DNA of 64,000 bases, taken from contig MERI01000002.1 in NCBI GenBank assembly GCA_001772005.1, positions 1 through 64,000 of the forward strand. Direction: 5' to 3'. Position 1 is the first letter of the stretch; every line of letters starts with the position of its first letter. Below, in pieces: positions 29,595 to 37,929 of this stretch. The notes beneath the pieces are model-generated. The model saw nothing but the letters and a program-made list of their open reading frames with translations. It made no database searches and was not told where the DNA came from. The position numbers and the translations under genes are program-made. This DNA comes from Betaproteobacteria bacterium RIFCSPLOWO2_12_FULL_62_58. GTDB taxonomy: Bacteria > Pseudomonadota > Gammaproteobacteria > Burkholderiales > SG8-41.

Positions 29595-29774
29595 AGCGTG
29601 AGGGCGTGAGAGCGGGAGGGCGGGAAAACGAGACAGCGAAGAATTCCTCTCTCCCGATCTCCCGATCTCCCGATCTCTCGGCTTCTCGATTTCCCGATCT
29701 CCCGGCTTTTCGATTTCCCGATCTCCCGGCTTCTCGATTTCCCGATCTCACGATCTCACGGATCTCACGGATTT
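29595..29774. repeat. Purine-rich GTGAGGGCG/GGGAGGGCG block followed by tandem CTCCCGAT/TTCTCGATTTCCCGATCTCCCGGC units
   Basis: Visible degenerate tandem array with partially complementary halves. Confidence 0.8.
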
Positions 29775-30736
29775 TACTGCGGCTTGACGCCCGCATCCTT
29801 GACGACCTTCGCCCAGCGCGGGATTTCCGTTTTCAAAAAAGCCGAGAACTGCACGGGCGTGTTCGCGACCACGAACAGGCCCTGCGCCGCCATTCTGTCT
29901 TTCACCTCCGGCACGTTGAGCGCGCCGACCGACTCGGCGTTGAGCTTGACGATGATGTCGCGCGGGGTTGCGGCGGGCGCAAACAGACCGAACCAGGTCG
30001 CGGCCTCATACCCCGGCAATCCCGATTCGGCCACGGTCGGAAACTCGGATGCGGTGGCGACGCGTTGCGGGCTGGTGATCGCAATCGCCCGGAGCTTCCC
30101 CCCGCGAGCCTGCGGCAGCGCGACGGGAAGGTTTGAAAAGACCAGCGAGATCTGTCCGCCCATCGTATCGGCTACCGCCGGCCCTTCGCCTTTGTACGGC
30201 ACGAACAGCATGTCGACACCGGCGAGGAGCTTGAACAACTCTCCCGCCATGTGCGGCGTGCCGCCCGAGGCCGCGCCGAACGTGAGCTGCCCGGGACGGG
30301 ATCTGGCGAGCGCGATCAGGTCCTTCACCGACTTTACCGGCAACGACGGATGCACGACGATCAGCAGCGGTGACGTCGCGATCATGGTCACCGCGGCGAA
30401 GTCGCGCGCCGTGTCGTAGCTGACCTTGTACATCGCCGGCACCACCGCCTGCGTGGTTTGGGAACCGACCAGCAGCGTGTAGCCATCCGGCGCGGACTTG
30501 GCCACATATTCGGTGCCGATGATGCCGCTGGCGCCGGTCCGGTTTTCGACGAGGAACGATTGCCCCACGCGTTCGGTGAGTCTTTGCGCGAGAATGCGCG
30601 CCGTCACGTCGACCCCGCCGCCGGGAGCAAACGGGACGACGATGCGTACGGGCTTCGCGGGATAAGCCTGGGCGTGCGCGCTCTCCCCCGCCACCGCGGC
30701 GAGCGCGGTGAACGTCAATGTCACCAGGAATCGCAT
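29774..30736 (-). CDS. Bug/TctC family substrate-binding protein
   Basis: MRFLVTLTFTALAAVAGESAHAQAYPAKPVRIVVPFAPGGGVDVTARILAQRLTERVGQSFLVENRTGASG. Confidence 0.93.
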   Translation of the reverse strand: MRFLVTLTFTALAAVAGESAHAQAYPAKPVRIVVPFAPGGGVDVTARILAQRLTERVGQSFLVENRTGASGIIGTEYVAKSAPDGYTLLVGSQTTQAVVPAMYKVSYDTARDFAAVTMIATSPLLIVVHPSLPVKSVKDLIALARSRPGQLTFGAASGGTPHMAGELFKLLAGVDMLFVPYKGEGPAVADTMGGQISLVFSNLPVALPQARGGKLRAIAITSPQRVATASEFPTVAESGLPGYEAATWFGLFAPAATPRDIIVKLNAESVGALNVPEVKDRMAAQGLFVVANTPVQFSAFLKTEIPRWAKVVKDAGVKPQ

Positions 30737-30779
30737 GATCCTCTCCCTCGGATGGTGGCCGGTCTCCACACGATAGCAT

Positions 30780-31037
30780 TTGCAGGACAATTATGCCGAC
30801 CCCGCTACTTTCATGCATCATCCGGGAGCTACGATGTCGGGCACCCATCTCGGCCAGCCGACGCTGGCGCAGGCGTTCAACAGCATGCTGAACGGCGTTG
30901 CGCCGACCGGCAAGCCGGTGCGCGTGCTGCAGTTCCACAGCTTCCGCGTCAGCGGCGGGCAGATCCTCGAACATGCCGCCGTGCGCGACGACATCGGCAT
31001 GTTGCTGCAGCTCGGCATAGTGCAGCGGCCGGGTTGA
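30780..31037 (+). pseudogene. Short fragment resembling a SnoaL-like/ester cyclase C-terminal region
   Basis: ATFMHHPGATMSGTHLG...VLQFHSFRVSGGQILEHAAVRDDIGMLLQLG; 85 aa only. Confidence 0.45.
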
Positions 31038-31103
31038 AGTGCGCGACTGGGGCGATGTCGTGCGCGCCTCCGGTGTCAAGGTTGATTAGAACAGGGAGCA
31101 TGA

Positions 31104-31898
31104 ATGGATCTCGGAATCAGGGGAAGATCGGCGATAGTGACCGGCGGGAGCAGCGGCATCGGCCGGGAGACGGCGCGGCAGTTCCTCGAGGAGGGCGTGC
31201 GCGTCACCATCTCCGGCCGAAACGCGGAAACCCTCGAGCGCACCCGCATGGAACTCGCGAAGGCGACCAGCGCAGACATCCACGCCGTGGTGGGCGACAT
31301 GATGAAGGAGGAAGACATCGTCCGGCTCGTCGAGAGCGCGAAGCAGCGATTCGGAGGCGTGGACATCCTGGTGAACAATGCCGGTCAGATGTACTCCGGC
31401 CGTTTCGCCGTGATGACGGATGCCGGTCTGAAAGAGCAGCTCGAAACCAAGCTCTTCGGCTTCCTGCGGGCAATCCGGCTGGTCTATCCCGGGATGAAGG
31501 CGCAGCGCTGGGGACGCATCGTCAACATGATAGGCGGCGCCGGCAAGGAACCGGATCCCTACATGTTCGGAAGCGGGATCACCAATAGCGGGCTGCTCAA
31601 CCTCACCAAGTCGCTTTCCGCCGAATTCGGCGAGGACAACGTTCTGGTCAATGCGGTCTGCCCCGGATGGGTCGACACCAATCTCTGGCGCCGCAACGCC
31701 CAAGGGCTTGCCGCTGAACTGGGCGCGCAGAGCGAAGAAGAAGCCCGGCGGCGCGCGGCGCGCAAAAACTCGCTCAACCGCTTCGGGCGGCCCGAAGAGC
31801 TCGCGTATGCCATCGTGTTCCTGTGCTCCGAGCGCGCGAGCTACATCACCGGCGTTTCGCTCAACCTGGATGGCGGCAGACTGAAATCCCTGTGGTGA
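31104..31898 (+). CDS. SDR family oxidoreductase
   Basis: SAIVTGGSSGIGRETARQFLEEG; DILVNNAGQMYSG; GVSLNLDGGRLKSLW. Confidence 0.93.
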   Translation: MDLGIRGRSAIVTGGSSGIGRETARQFLEEGVRVTISGRNAETLERTRMELAKATSADIHAVVGDMMKEEDIVRLVESAKQRFGGVDILVNNAGQMYSGRFAVMTDAGLKEQLETKLFGFLRAIRLVYPGMKAQRWGRIVNMIGGAGKEPDPYMFGSGITNSGLLNLTKSLSAEFGEDNVLVNAVCPGWVDTNLWRRNAQGLAAELGAQSEEEARRRAARKNSLNRFGRPEELAYAIVFLCSERASYITGVSLNLDGGRLKSLW

Positions 31899-32026
31899 GC
31901 CTGCGGGCGCGGGCGCTACCGGTACACCTTGAGCCCCCTCCTTGCCCGTCGGGCGCCTTCAAGCGTATCGTGGCCCTTCAAGCGTGTCCGGGATACCCAA
32001 GTCCTATCCACTTCTGAGGAAAAAAG

Positions 32027-32728
32027 ATGAAGCGAATACTTCGCTTTCTACTGGGCTTGTCGGTCGTATCGCCTGGCGTCATGCCGGCAGCGCACGCCGC
32101 CGAGGGCGCCGATGCCGCCTACATCGTGACCTACATCGAAGTCATGCCGCCGGCCAAGGATAAAGCGCTCGGTCTTCTGCGGCAATTCGGCAAGGCGAGC
32201 CGCAAGGATCCGGGCAATGTCCGGTTTGAGGTTCTGCAGCGCATCGGCACGCCGAACCATTTCGCGATTCTTGAGGCGTGGGTGGACCAGAAGGCCCAGG
32301 CGGCCCACGGCATGGCCGCGCACACGAAGGAATTCCGCGAGAAGCTGCGGCCGTACCTTCGCGCCCCGTACGACGAGCGTCCCCACACGGCGCTCTCGGT
32401 CGGTTCCGGGCCGGCGGGAGCTGCCGACGGGACGAAAGGCGCCATCTATGCCGTGACCCACGTTGACATCGTTCCCAGGCTCAAGGACGAAGGCGCCGAG
32501 GCGGTGAAGCGGCTGAGCGAGGCGGGCCGCAAGGGCAACGGCAATGTGCGCTTCGAAGCGCTGCAGCAGACAAGCCGGATCAACCACATGACCGTCGTCG
32601 AGATCTGGAAGAACCAAAAGGCGGTCGACGAGCATGGCATGGCCGAGCACACGAAACAATTCCGCGACAAGCTCCTGCCCATGAGCGGCAGCCTTTACGA
32701 CGAGCGGTTCTACAAAGTGCTCAATTAG
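32027..32728 (+). CDS. Secreted protein with two tandem antibiotic-biosynthesis-monooxygenase (ABM)-like domains
   Basis: Signal peptide; two internally similar halves: RKDPGNVRFEVLQRIGTPNHFAILEAWVDQKAQAAHGMAAHTKEFREKL and RKGNGNVRFEALQQTSRINHMTVVEIWKNQKAVDEHGMAEHTKQFRDKL. Confidence 0.85.
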   Translation: MKRILRFLLGLSVVSPGVMPAAHAAEGADAAYIVTYIEVMPPAKDKALGLLRQFGKASRKDPGNVRFEVLQRIGTPNHFAILEAWVDQKAQAAHGMAAHTKEFREKLRPYLRAPYDERPHTALSVGSGPAGAADGTKGAIYAVTHVDIVPRLKDEGAEAVKRLSEAGRKGNGNVRFEALQQTSRINHMTVVEIWKNQKAVDEHGMAEHTKQFRDKLLPMSGSLYDERFYKVLN

Positions 32729-32759
32729 AGCGGTCTGTTGAGAAACGCCCTCTCCCTTG

Positions 32760-34376
32760 ATGACGCGCAGCATCGGTCCATTCGACTACGTCATCGTCGG
32801 TGCAGGCTCGGCGGGCTGCGTGCTCGCCAACCGGCTTTCCGCCGACCCCGACGTTACGGTGCTGCTGCTGGAAGCGGGCGGCAAGGACGACTGGATCTGG
32901 ATCCATATTCCCGTCGGTTATCTCTACTGCATCGGCAACCCGCGCACCGACTGGTGCTACCGCACCGAGCCCGATCCGGGGCTCAACGGCCGCTCCATCC
33001 TCTACCCGCGCGGGCGCGTGCTCGGCGGCTCCTCCTCGATCAATGCCATGCTCTACCTGCGCGGCCAGGCGCGCGACTACGACGAGTGGGCGCAGTTGAC
33101 CGGCGATTCCGGCTGGGCGTGGCAGAACGTGCTGCCGGTCTTCATGAAAACCGAGGACCATTGGCGCGGCGCGGATGAAAAGCACGGCGAAGGCGGCGAA
33201 CTGCGCGTCGAGCCGGTGCGCCTGACGTGGGAGATTCTCGAAGCCTTCCGCGACGCTGCGGTCGAAGCAGGGACCGCCAGGATCGATGACTTCAACCGCG
33301 GCGATAACGCCGGCATGTCGCGTTTCGAAGTGAACCAGCGCAACGGCGTGCGCTGGAGCGCGGCCAAGGCGTTCCTGCGGCCTGCGATGAAAAGGCCCAA
33401 CCTCACGGTGTTGACCAAGGCGCTGGTGAAGAAGCTCCGGCTCGACGGCCGGCGCGCGCTCGGCGTGGAGTTTTTCCAGGGCAATGAAGAAGTGTTCGCC
33501 GAAGCGCGGCGCGAAACCATACTCGCCGCGGGCGCGATCGGCAGTCCGCAAATACTCCAGCTCTCCGGCATAGGTCCCGGCGCCCTGCTCCAAAGCCGCG
33601 GCATTCCCGTCGTGCACGATCTTCCGGCCGGCGAGAACCTGCAGGACCATTTACAGTTGAGGATGGCGTTCAGGATCAAGAACGCGCTTACGCTCAACAC
33701 CGTATTGAGTTCGTGGTGGAGCAAGATGAAGATAGGGCTCGAGTACGCGCTGTTCCGCACCGGGCCCATGACCATGCCGCCGTCGCAGATGGGCGCGTTC
33801 GTCAAGTCCGACCCGACGCAGGCGACGCCCAACATCGAATACCACGTGCAGCCGATCTCGCTCGACAAGTTCGGCGATCCGCCGCACAAATTCCCCGCGT
33901 TCACCGCCAGCGCGTGCAACCTGCGGCCGACTTCGCGCGGCCACGTGCGCATCGCTTCGCCCGATCCGCGCGCCTACCCGGCGATCGCGCCGAATTACCT
34001 CTCCACGGCGGAAGACCAGGCGGTGGCGGCAGCGTCGATCCGGCTGACGCGCCGCATCGTCACGGCAACCGAGGTGATGAAAAGATACGAGCCCGAGGAA
34101 TTCACGCCGGGCCCGGCATACCAGTCCGAGGAGGAACTCGTCGAAGCCGCACGCAACATCGGGACCACGATTTTCCACCCCGTCGGCACCTGCAAGATGG
34201 GGCGAGCGGACGATGCGACCGCCGTGGTGGACGCCAGGTTCCGGGTGCGCGGCATCGAGCGCCTGCGCGTGATCGACGCCTCGATCATGCCGACGATCAC
34301 CTCGGGCAACACCAACTCGCCGACGATCATGATCGCGGAACGCGGGAGCACGTTGGTGAGAGAGGGAAGCGGCTGA
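32760..34376 (+). CDS. GMC family oxidoreductase (choline dehydrogenase-like)
   Basis: FDYVIVGAGSAGCVLANRLSADPDVTVLLLEAGG; GRVLGGSSSINAMLYLRG; C-terminal NTNSPTIMIAERGS. Confidence 0.95.
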   Translation: MTRSIGPFDYVIVGAGSAGCVLANRLSADPDVTVLLLEAGGKDDWIWIHIPVGYLYCIGNPRTDWCYRTEPDPGLNGRSILYPRGRVLGGSSSINAMLYLRGQARDYDEWAQLTGDSGWAWQNVLPVFMKTEDHWRGADEKHGEGGELRVEPVRLTWEILEAFRDAAVEAGTARIDDFNRGDNAGMSRFEVNQRNGVRWSAAKAFLRPAMKRPNLTVLTKALVKKLRLDGRRALGVEFFQGNEEVFAEARRETILAAGAIGSPQILQLSGIGPGALLQSRGIPVVHDLPAGENLQDHLQLRMAFRIKNALTLNTVLSSWWSKMKIGLEYALFRTGPMTMPPSQMGAFVKSDPTQATPNIEYHVQPISLDKFGDPPHKFPAFTASACNLRPTSRGHVRIASPDPRAYPAIAPNYLSTAEDQAVAAASIRLTRRIVTATEVMKRYEPEEFTPGPAYQSEEELVEAARNIGTTIFHPVGTCKMGRADDATAVVDARFRVRGIERLRVIDASIMPTITSGNTNSPTIMIAERGSTLVREGSG

Positions 34377-34419
34377 TCGCCGCCCGGCCACAGTGTGTAA
34401 CGTGAGGGAGGCAGCGCAA

Positions 34420-35103
34420 ATGAAGCCGGACGGACTCAGGATCGGGCTGATGGTGCCCGCCAACAACACGACGATGGAATCCGAATTGCTCGCGTGGCTG
34501 CCCGCGGGCAGCACCTGCCGCACGCTGCGCATTCCGCGCGGCAAAGGCACGCTGACGCCGAAGGATCTGCCGGCCTACGTCGGGCAGGCGATGGAGACGG
34601 CAGCGGAGTTTGCCGGCGACAGCATCGACCTCGTGGTCTATGGCTGCACGGCGGCAGGATTCATGGCCGGGCCGAGCCGCGACGCGGAGATCGCAGCCGA
34701 GCTTTCCGAAATCACGCGCAAGCCGGTCGTAACGACGGCAAGCGCCATGATTGCCGCCCTGCGGCATCTCGGCGCACGCAATATCGCATTGGTCACGCCC
34801 TACCTCGATCTCGTCAACGAACGGCTGCGGGCTTTTCTCGAACAATCCGGCATCGCAGTGGAAATCCTCGCCAGCTTCCGCGCGCAAACCGTAGACGATC
34901 TCGCCGCCATCACGCCGGCGCAGATTGCGGCCTTGTCACGCGAAGTGATGCGCGCAAGCTGCGATGCCCTGTTCATCGCCTGCTCGCAACTGCCGACCCG
35001 CGAGATCCTGCCGGATCTCGAGCGCGGCTTCGGCCGCCCCGCGTGGTCCTCGATCAGGGCGACGGCGTGGCAGGCGGAACAGGCGACGAGAGTCGTCGCT
35101 TGA
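34420..35103 (+). CDS. Asp/Glu racemase superfamily protein (maleate isomerase / arylmalonate decarboxylase-like)
   Basis: LMVPANNTTMESE; LVVYGCTAAGFMAGPSRD; DALFIACSQLPT: paired catalytic Cys motifs. Confidence 0.85.
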   Translation: MKPDGLRIGLMVPANNTTMESELLAWLPAGSTCRTLRIPRGKGTLTPKDLPAYVGQAMETAAEFAGDSIDLVVYGCTAAGFMAGPSRDAEIAAELSEITRKPVVTTASAMIAALRHLGARNIALVTPYLDLVNERLRAFLEQSGIAVEILASFRAQTVDDLAAITPAQIAALSREVMRASCDALFIACSQLPTREILPDLERGFGRPAWSSIRATAWQAEQATRVVA

Positions 35104-35252
35104 ATGGGTGACGGGAAGTGGTGACGAGAAGAGGTGACGAGAAGAGGTGATTATTGATAATTTCTCTTATACCCCGAGGCTTGCCTCGGGCTGACATGTT
35201 TTTGCCGCACGGGCTCAATACCCCGTGCGAGCGGGTTGGCAGTTGGTTTATT

Positions 35253-35427
35253 TACGTAACCCCTTGACGGCCACGAGCAAGTCGCGCGACGTAACCACCC
35301 CGTCGCCTTCGGCGCCACTCCTCCTTGGTAAAGAGGGGAAAATTCTCCCCTCCTCCGCTGAGGAGGGGTGCCCCATAGGGGCGGGGTGGTGGGATTGGGT
35401 GTCACAGAGATAGGTAAAGTTGAATAG
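35253..35427. repeat. Dispersed ~174-bp intergenic repeat, copy 1
   Basis: ACGTAACC..TGACGGCCA.GAGCAAGTCGCGCGACGTAACCACCCCGTCGCCTTCG...GGGGAAAATTCTCCCCTCCTCCGCTGAGGAGGGGTGCCCCATAGGGGCGGGGTGGTG...GATAGGTAAAGTTGAATAG matches 54508..54681. Confidence 0.88.
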
Positions 35428-35657
35428 AAGAATTGACGGGAAGGGTGACGAACGATTCGTTACTTCCTCGCGTGTAGAAATCCCGATGTGATCTGACAGA
35501 GAGTGTCTGATGACAACTCAAACCTGCCATTCATCGGGTGCGTTCGCGCACTGAGCATGTAATCCGCTGTTTGCGGACTTCTTTTTGAATCGGTGTAAAC
35601 TCCGGCACCAGATTAGTCTGTTTTTCGGCATATGATTCAACGTTAGCTCTCTCGACT

Positions 35658-36134
35658 ATGCGCAGCGCTCAAAATACCGGTTCTCGCGGCGTGTTCGGTG
35701 ACATGGCAAGTCTTCTCAAGCATTTGCCGCACCATCAAGAGCCCACCGCACTCATCCTGCTCAAGGGGCACTTGCTCGTCGAAGAGCTTCTCCGCGGCTA
35801 CATCGATCGCAAGCTGCCAAACCCCACTGCGTTCAAGCACGACCAGTTCCTTTTTGCCAAGATCCTCATGCTCTGTCGCGCGCTTACGCCTCCGAACGTA
35901 AAGTCGTGGGCATTTGACGCCGCAAAGAAGCTCAACGACGTTCGAAACGAGATTGCCCATGAACTCGATTCGCCAAAGGTGAAAAGCAAGCTTGAGAACT
36001 TCATCAGCCTCGTCGAGCAGCACGCGAAGAAGTCTGTGTTTCCGCCTAAAGAGCGAGGCGAAGCCCGCCTCTACATGGCCATCAGCGATCTACACAATGA
36101 GCTTGTTCATGTGCTACACGCCAAAGAGAGCTAA
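35658..36134 (+). CDS. HEPN-like protein of unknown function (RX4H motif RNEIAH)
   Basis: LILLKGHLLVEELLRGYIDRKL...KKLNDVRNEIAHEL; ATG 9 nt after a GTTAGCT site. Confidence 0.6.
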   Translation: MRSAQNTGSRGVFGDMASLLKHLPHHQEPTALILLKGHLLVEELLRGYIDRKLPNPTAFKHDQFLFAKILMLCRALTPPNVKSWAFDAAKKLNDVRNEIAHELDSPKVKSKLENFISLVEQHAKKSVFPPKERGEARLYMAISDLHNELVHVLHAKES

Positions 36135-36172
36135 TCGGGTAGTCGTCATCGCAAAACCTCGCGCTACCCGAA

Positions 36173-37129
36173 ATGACCGACCACCTCAACATCACGCTCG
36201 CACTGACGAAGCAAGCCTACGAAAAGCTGACTCGCTTGGTGTCGCTCGCCGAGTTGGAGCGTTTCAACTTCGGCTCCGGGCCGAAGCGCGAGCGAATTGC
36301 CGAGCTACTGAAGAAGCTGAACACAAACATCAATTCCATCCAACGCACGCTCTCCGAACACGTTACGGATTCCTCCGAAGCCCCAATCCTCAGCGTTCCA
36401 CCGGCACATCGCACCTTCTACAACGAAGTCGTGCTTCCGCACGGCAAGTCCTTGCAGCGCGCCTACTTCGAGATTTCCGGCCTCGGCATGCTCATGGACC
36501 TCCTCGATGATCCAACAGCCGAGAGGCCGAAACCGCTCATGCTTAATGCCATAAGTTGGGGGTTGGAGCGCTGGAACGGCATGCTTGACGAGGACGAGTC
36601 TTTCGAGTGGTACGAGCGCGGCTTCAACATCGAAGGCGCGCAGGATCTAGTCGGTATGCCCTGGTTTCAGCCGGACGAATGGGCGCAGAACCTCAAGCTC
36701 TTACAGCCGGTTCTCGTCGACCGCTCGCCCCAAGTGATGCGCGACCATGTGCGCTACCGCCTCACAGAAATCTACCGTGCGTTTTCCTACGGTCTATGGA
36801 TGGCCGCCGTCGCGCTGTCCAGGTCGCTAGTCGAGTTCTCGCTCAAGGCGAACGCCACGCGCCTCGGCATCAGCATCACGTATACGGGAGCAGGTGGGCG
36901 ACCCGAAGACAAGTCGCTCAAACAACTCGGCAAAGAGGTAGCCAATGTACTGCCAGCACTGGCGCCCTCGATCGAAACCGTTCGCGAAACTGGGAACAGA
37001 ATTCTTCATCCCAAGAAGCATGATGTCATCGCGCATCCGAAAGTTATGCGCGCCGAGGCGCTGGACTGCATTCGCGCAGCAAGGCTTATTGTTGAGAACG
37101 TCTACTCGGAAGTGTTCCCTGCCAAATGA
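36173..37129 (+). CDS. DUF4145/HEPN-like protein of unknown function
   Basis: C-terminal ...ARRLGISITYTG-like linker, LGKEVANVLPALAPSIETVRETGNRILHPKKHDV...AEALDCIRAARLIVENVY, resembling DUF4145 'R..GN..AHP' architecture. Confidence 0.55.
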   Translation: MTDHLNITLALTKQAYEKLTRLVSLAELERFNFGSGPKRERIAELLKKLNTNINSIQRTLSEHVTDSSEAPILSVPPAHRTFYNEVVLPHGKSLQRAYFEISGLGMLMDLLDDPTAERPKPLMLNAISWGLERWNGMLDEDESFEWYERGFNIEGAQDLVGMPWFQPDEWAQNLKLLQPVLVDRSPQVMRDHVRYRLTEIYRAFSYGLWMAAVALSRSLVEFSLKANATRLGISITYTGAGGRPEDKSLKQLGKEVANVLPALAPSIETVRETGNRILHPKKHDVIAHPKVMRAEALDCIRAARLIVENVYSEVFPAK

Positions 37130-37216
37130 CGGCTAGTCGCGTAAGGGCTGGCATCTAACCGGAAGTGGAAAAGGTGTCAGGAACCGTTTCTCCAGGCCGC
37201 CAAGCGCCAGTGCGGG

Positions 37217-37304
37217 GCCTAACAATCGCTTGCAAGCGACCGCCAATAGCCTCCGCTCGTTCCTCGCTCCGGCTATTGGCGGCGCCTGAAGCGTGGCGTT
37301 GGAC
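37217..37304 (+). other. Integron attC-like recombination site (R'' GCCTAAC ... R' GTTGGAC)
   Basis: GCCTAACAATCGCTTGCAAGCGAC-CGCCAATAGCC-(19 nt)-GGCTATTGGCG-GCGCCTGAAGCGTGGCGTTGGAC; RYYYAAC/GTTRRRY core sites and perfect 11-bp central inverted repeat. Confidence 0.85.
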
Positions 37305-37332
37305 GTCGAAACACCTCTAGCGAGAGTGAGTG

Positions 37333-37767
37333 ATGAGCACCTCGACCGAGAAAAGCGTCTGGGCGCGCGGCGGAGCGTATGAGCCCTACGTCGGCCGGTG
37401 GAGCCGACTGGTTGCTCGCGAGTTTGTTGAGTGGCTTGCGATTCCGCCTGCTGCCTGGTGGCTCGATGTCGGGTGCGGCACCGGCGCGCTGACCGAAACC
37501 ATCCTCGCGCGCGCGAATCCCGCCCGGGTTGACGGCATCGACCCCGCGGAAGGCTATCTTGCTGTTGCACGCGAGCAGGTCCGCGATCCGCGGGTCCGCT
37601 TCGAAGCCGGCGACGCCCGCCGGCTATCGGCTGCATCCGCGAACTACGACGCCGTCGTGTCCGCATTGGTGCTCAATTTCATCGACGACTACTGGACGCC
37701 ATTCCTCGGGGGGCAGTTTCCCGCGCCCGATTACGCGATGGCGCTGGACGAAGCGGCCCGCTCTTGA
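37333..37767 (+). pseudogene. SAM-dependent methyltransferase with in-frame internal deletion and shortened C-terminus
   Basis: WLDVGCGTGALTETIL motif I present; ...VSALVLNF joined directly to IDDYWTPFLGGQFPAPDYAMALDEAARS, skipping the usual mid-domain. Confidence 0.75.
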
Positions 37768-37839
37768 ACCGCGACGTTAGCTTTCAGAAAATCGTGGGCG
37801 TCTGGAAGTTTTACGCTAGCACAATGAACCGCTATACTC

Positions 37840-37926
37840 TTCAATCGGGTAGGGTTTCGCTTTACGCGAAGTAACAGGGAATCGTGTGCAAATCACGAGC
37901 TGTCGCGCAACTGTAAGTAACGCATA
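37840..37926 (+). ncRNA. Truncated cobalamin riboswitch (5' portion only)
   Basis: TCGGGTAGGGTTT...AACAGGGAATCGTGTGCAAATCACGAGCTGTCGCGCAACTGTAA matches the conserved GGGAAnnnGGTGnAAnnCCnnnGCTGnCcCGCAACTGTAa core; downstream half missing before metE ATG at 37930. Confidence 0.78.
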
Positions 37927-37929
37927 GAC

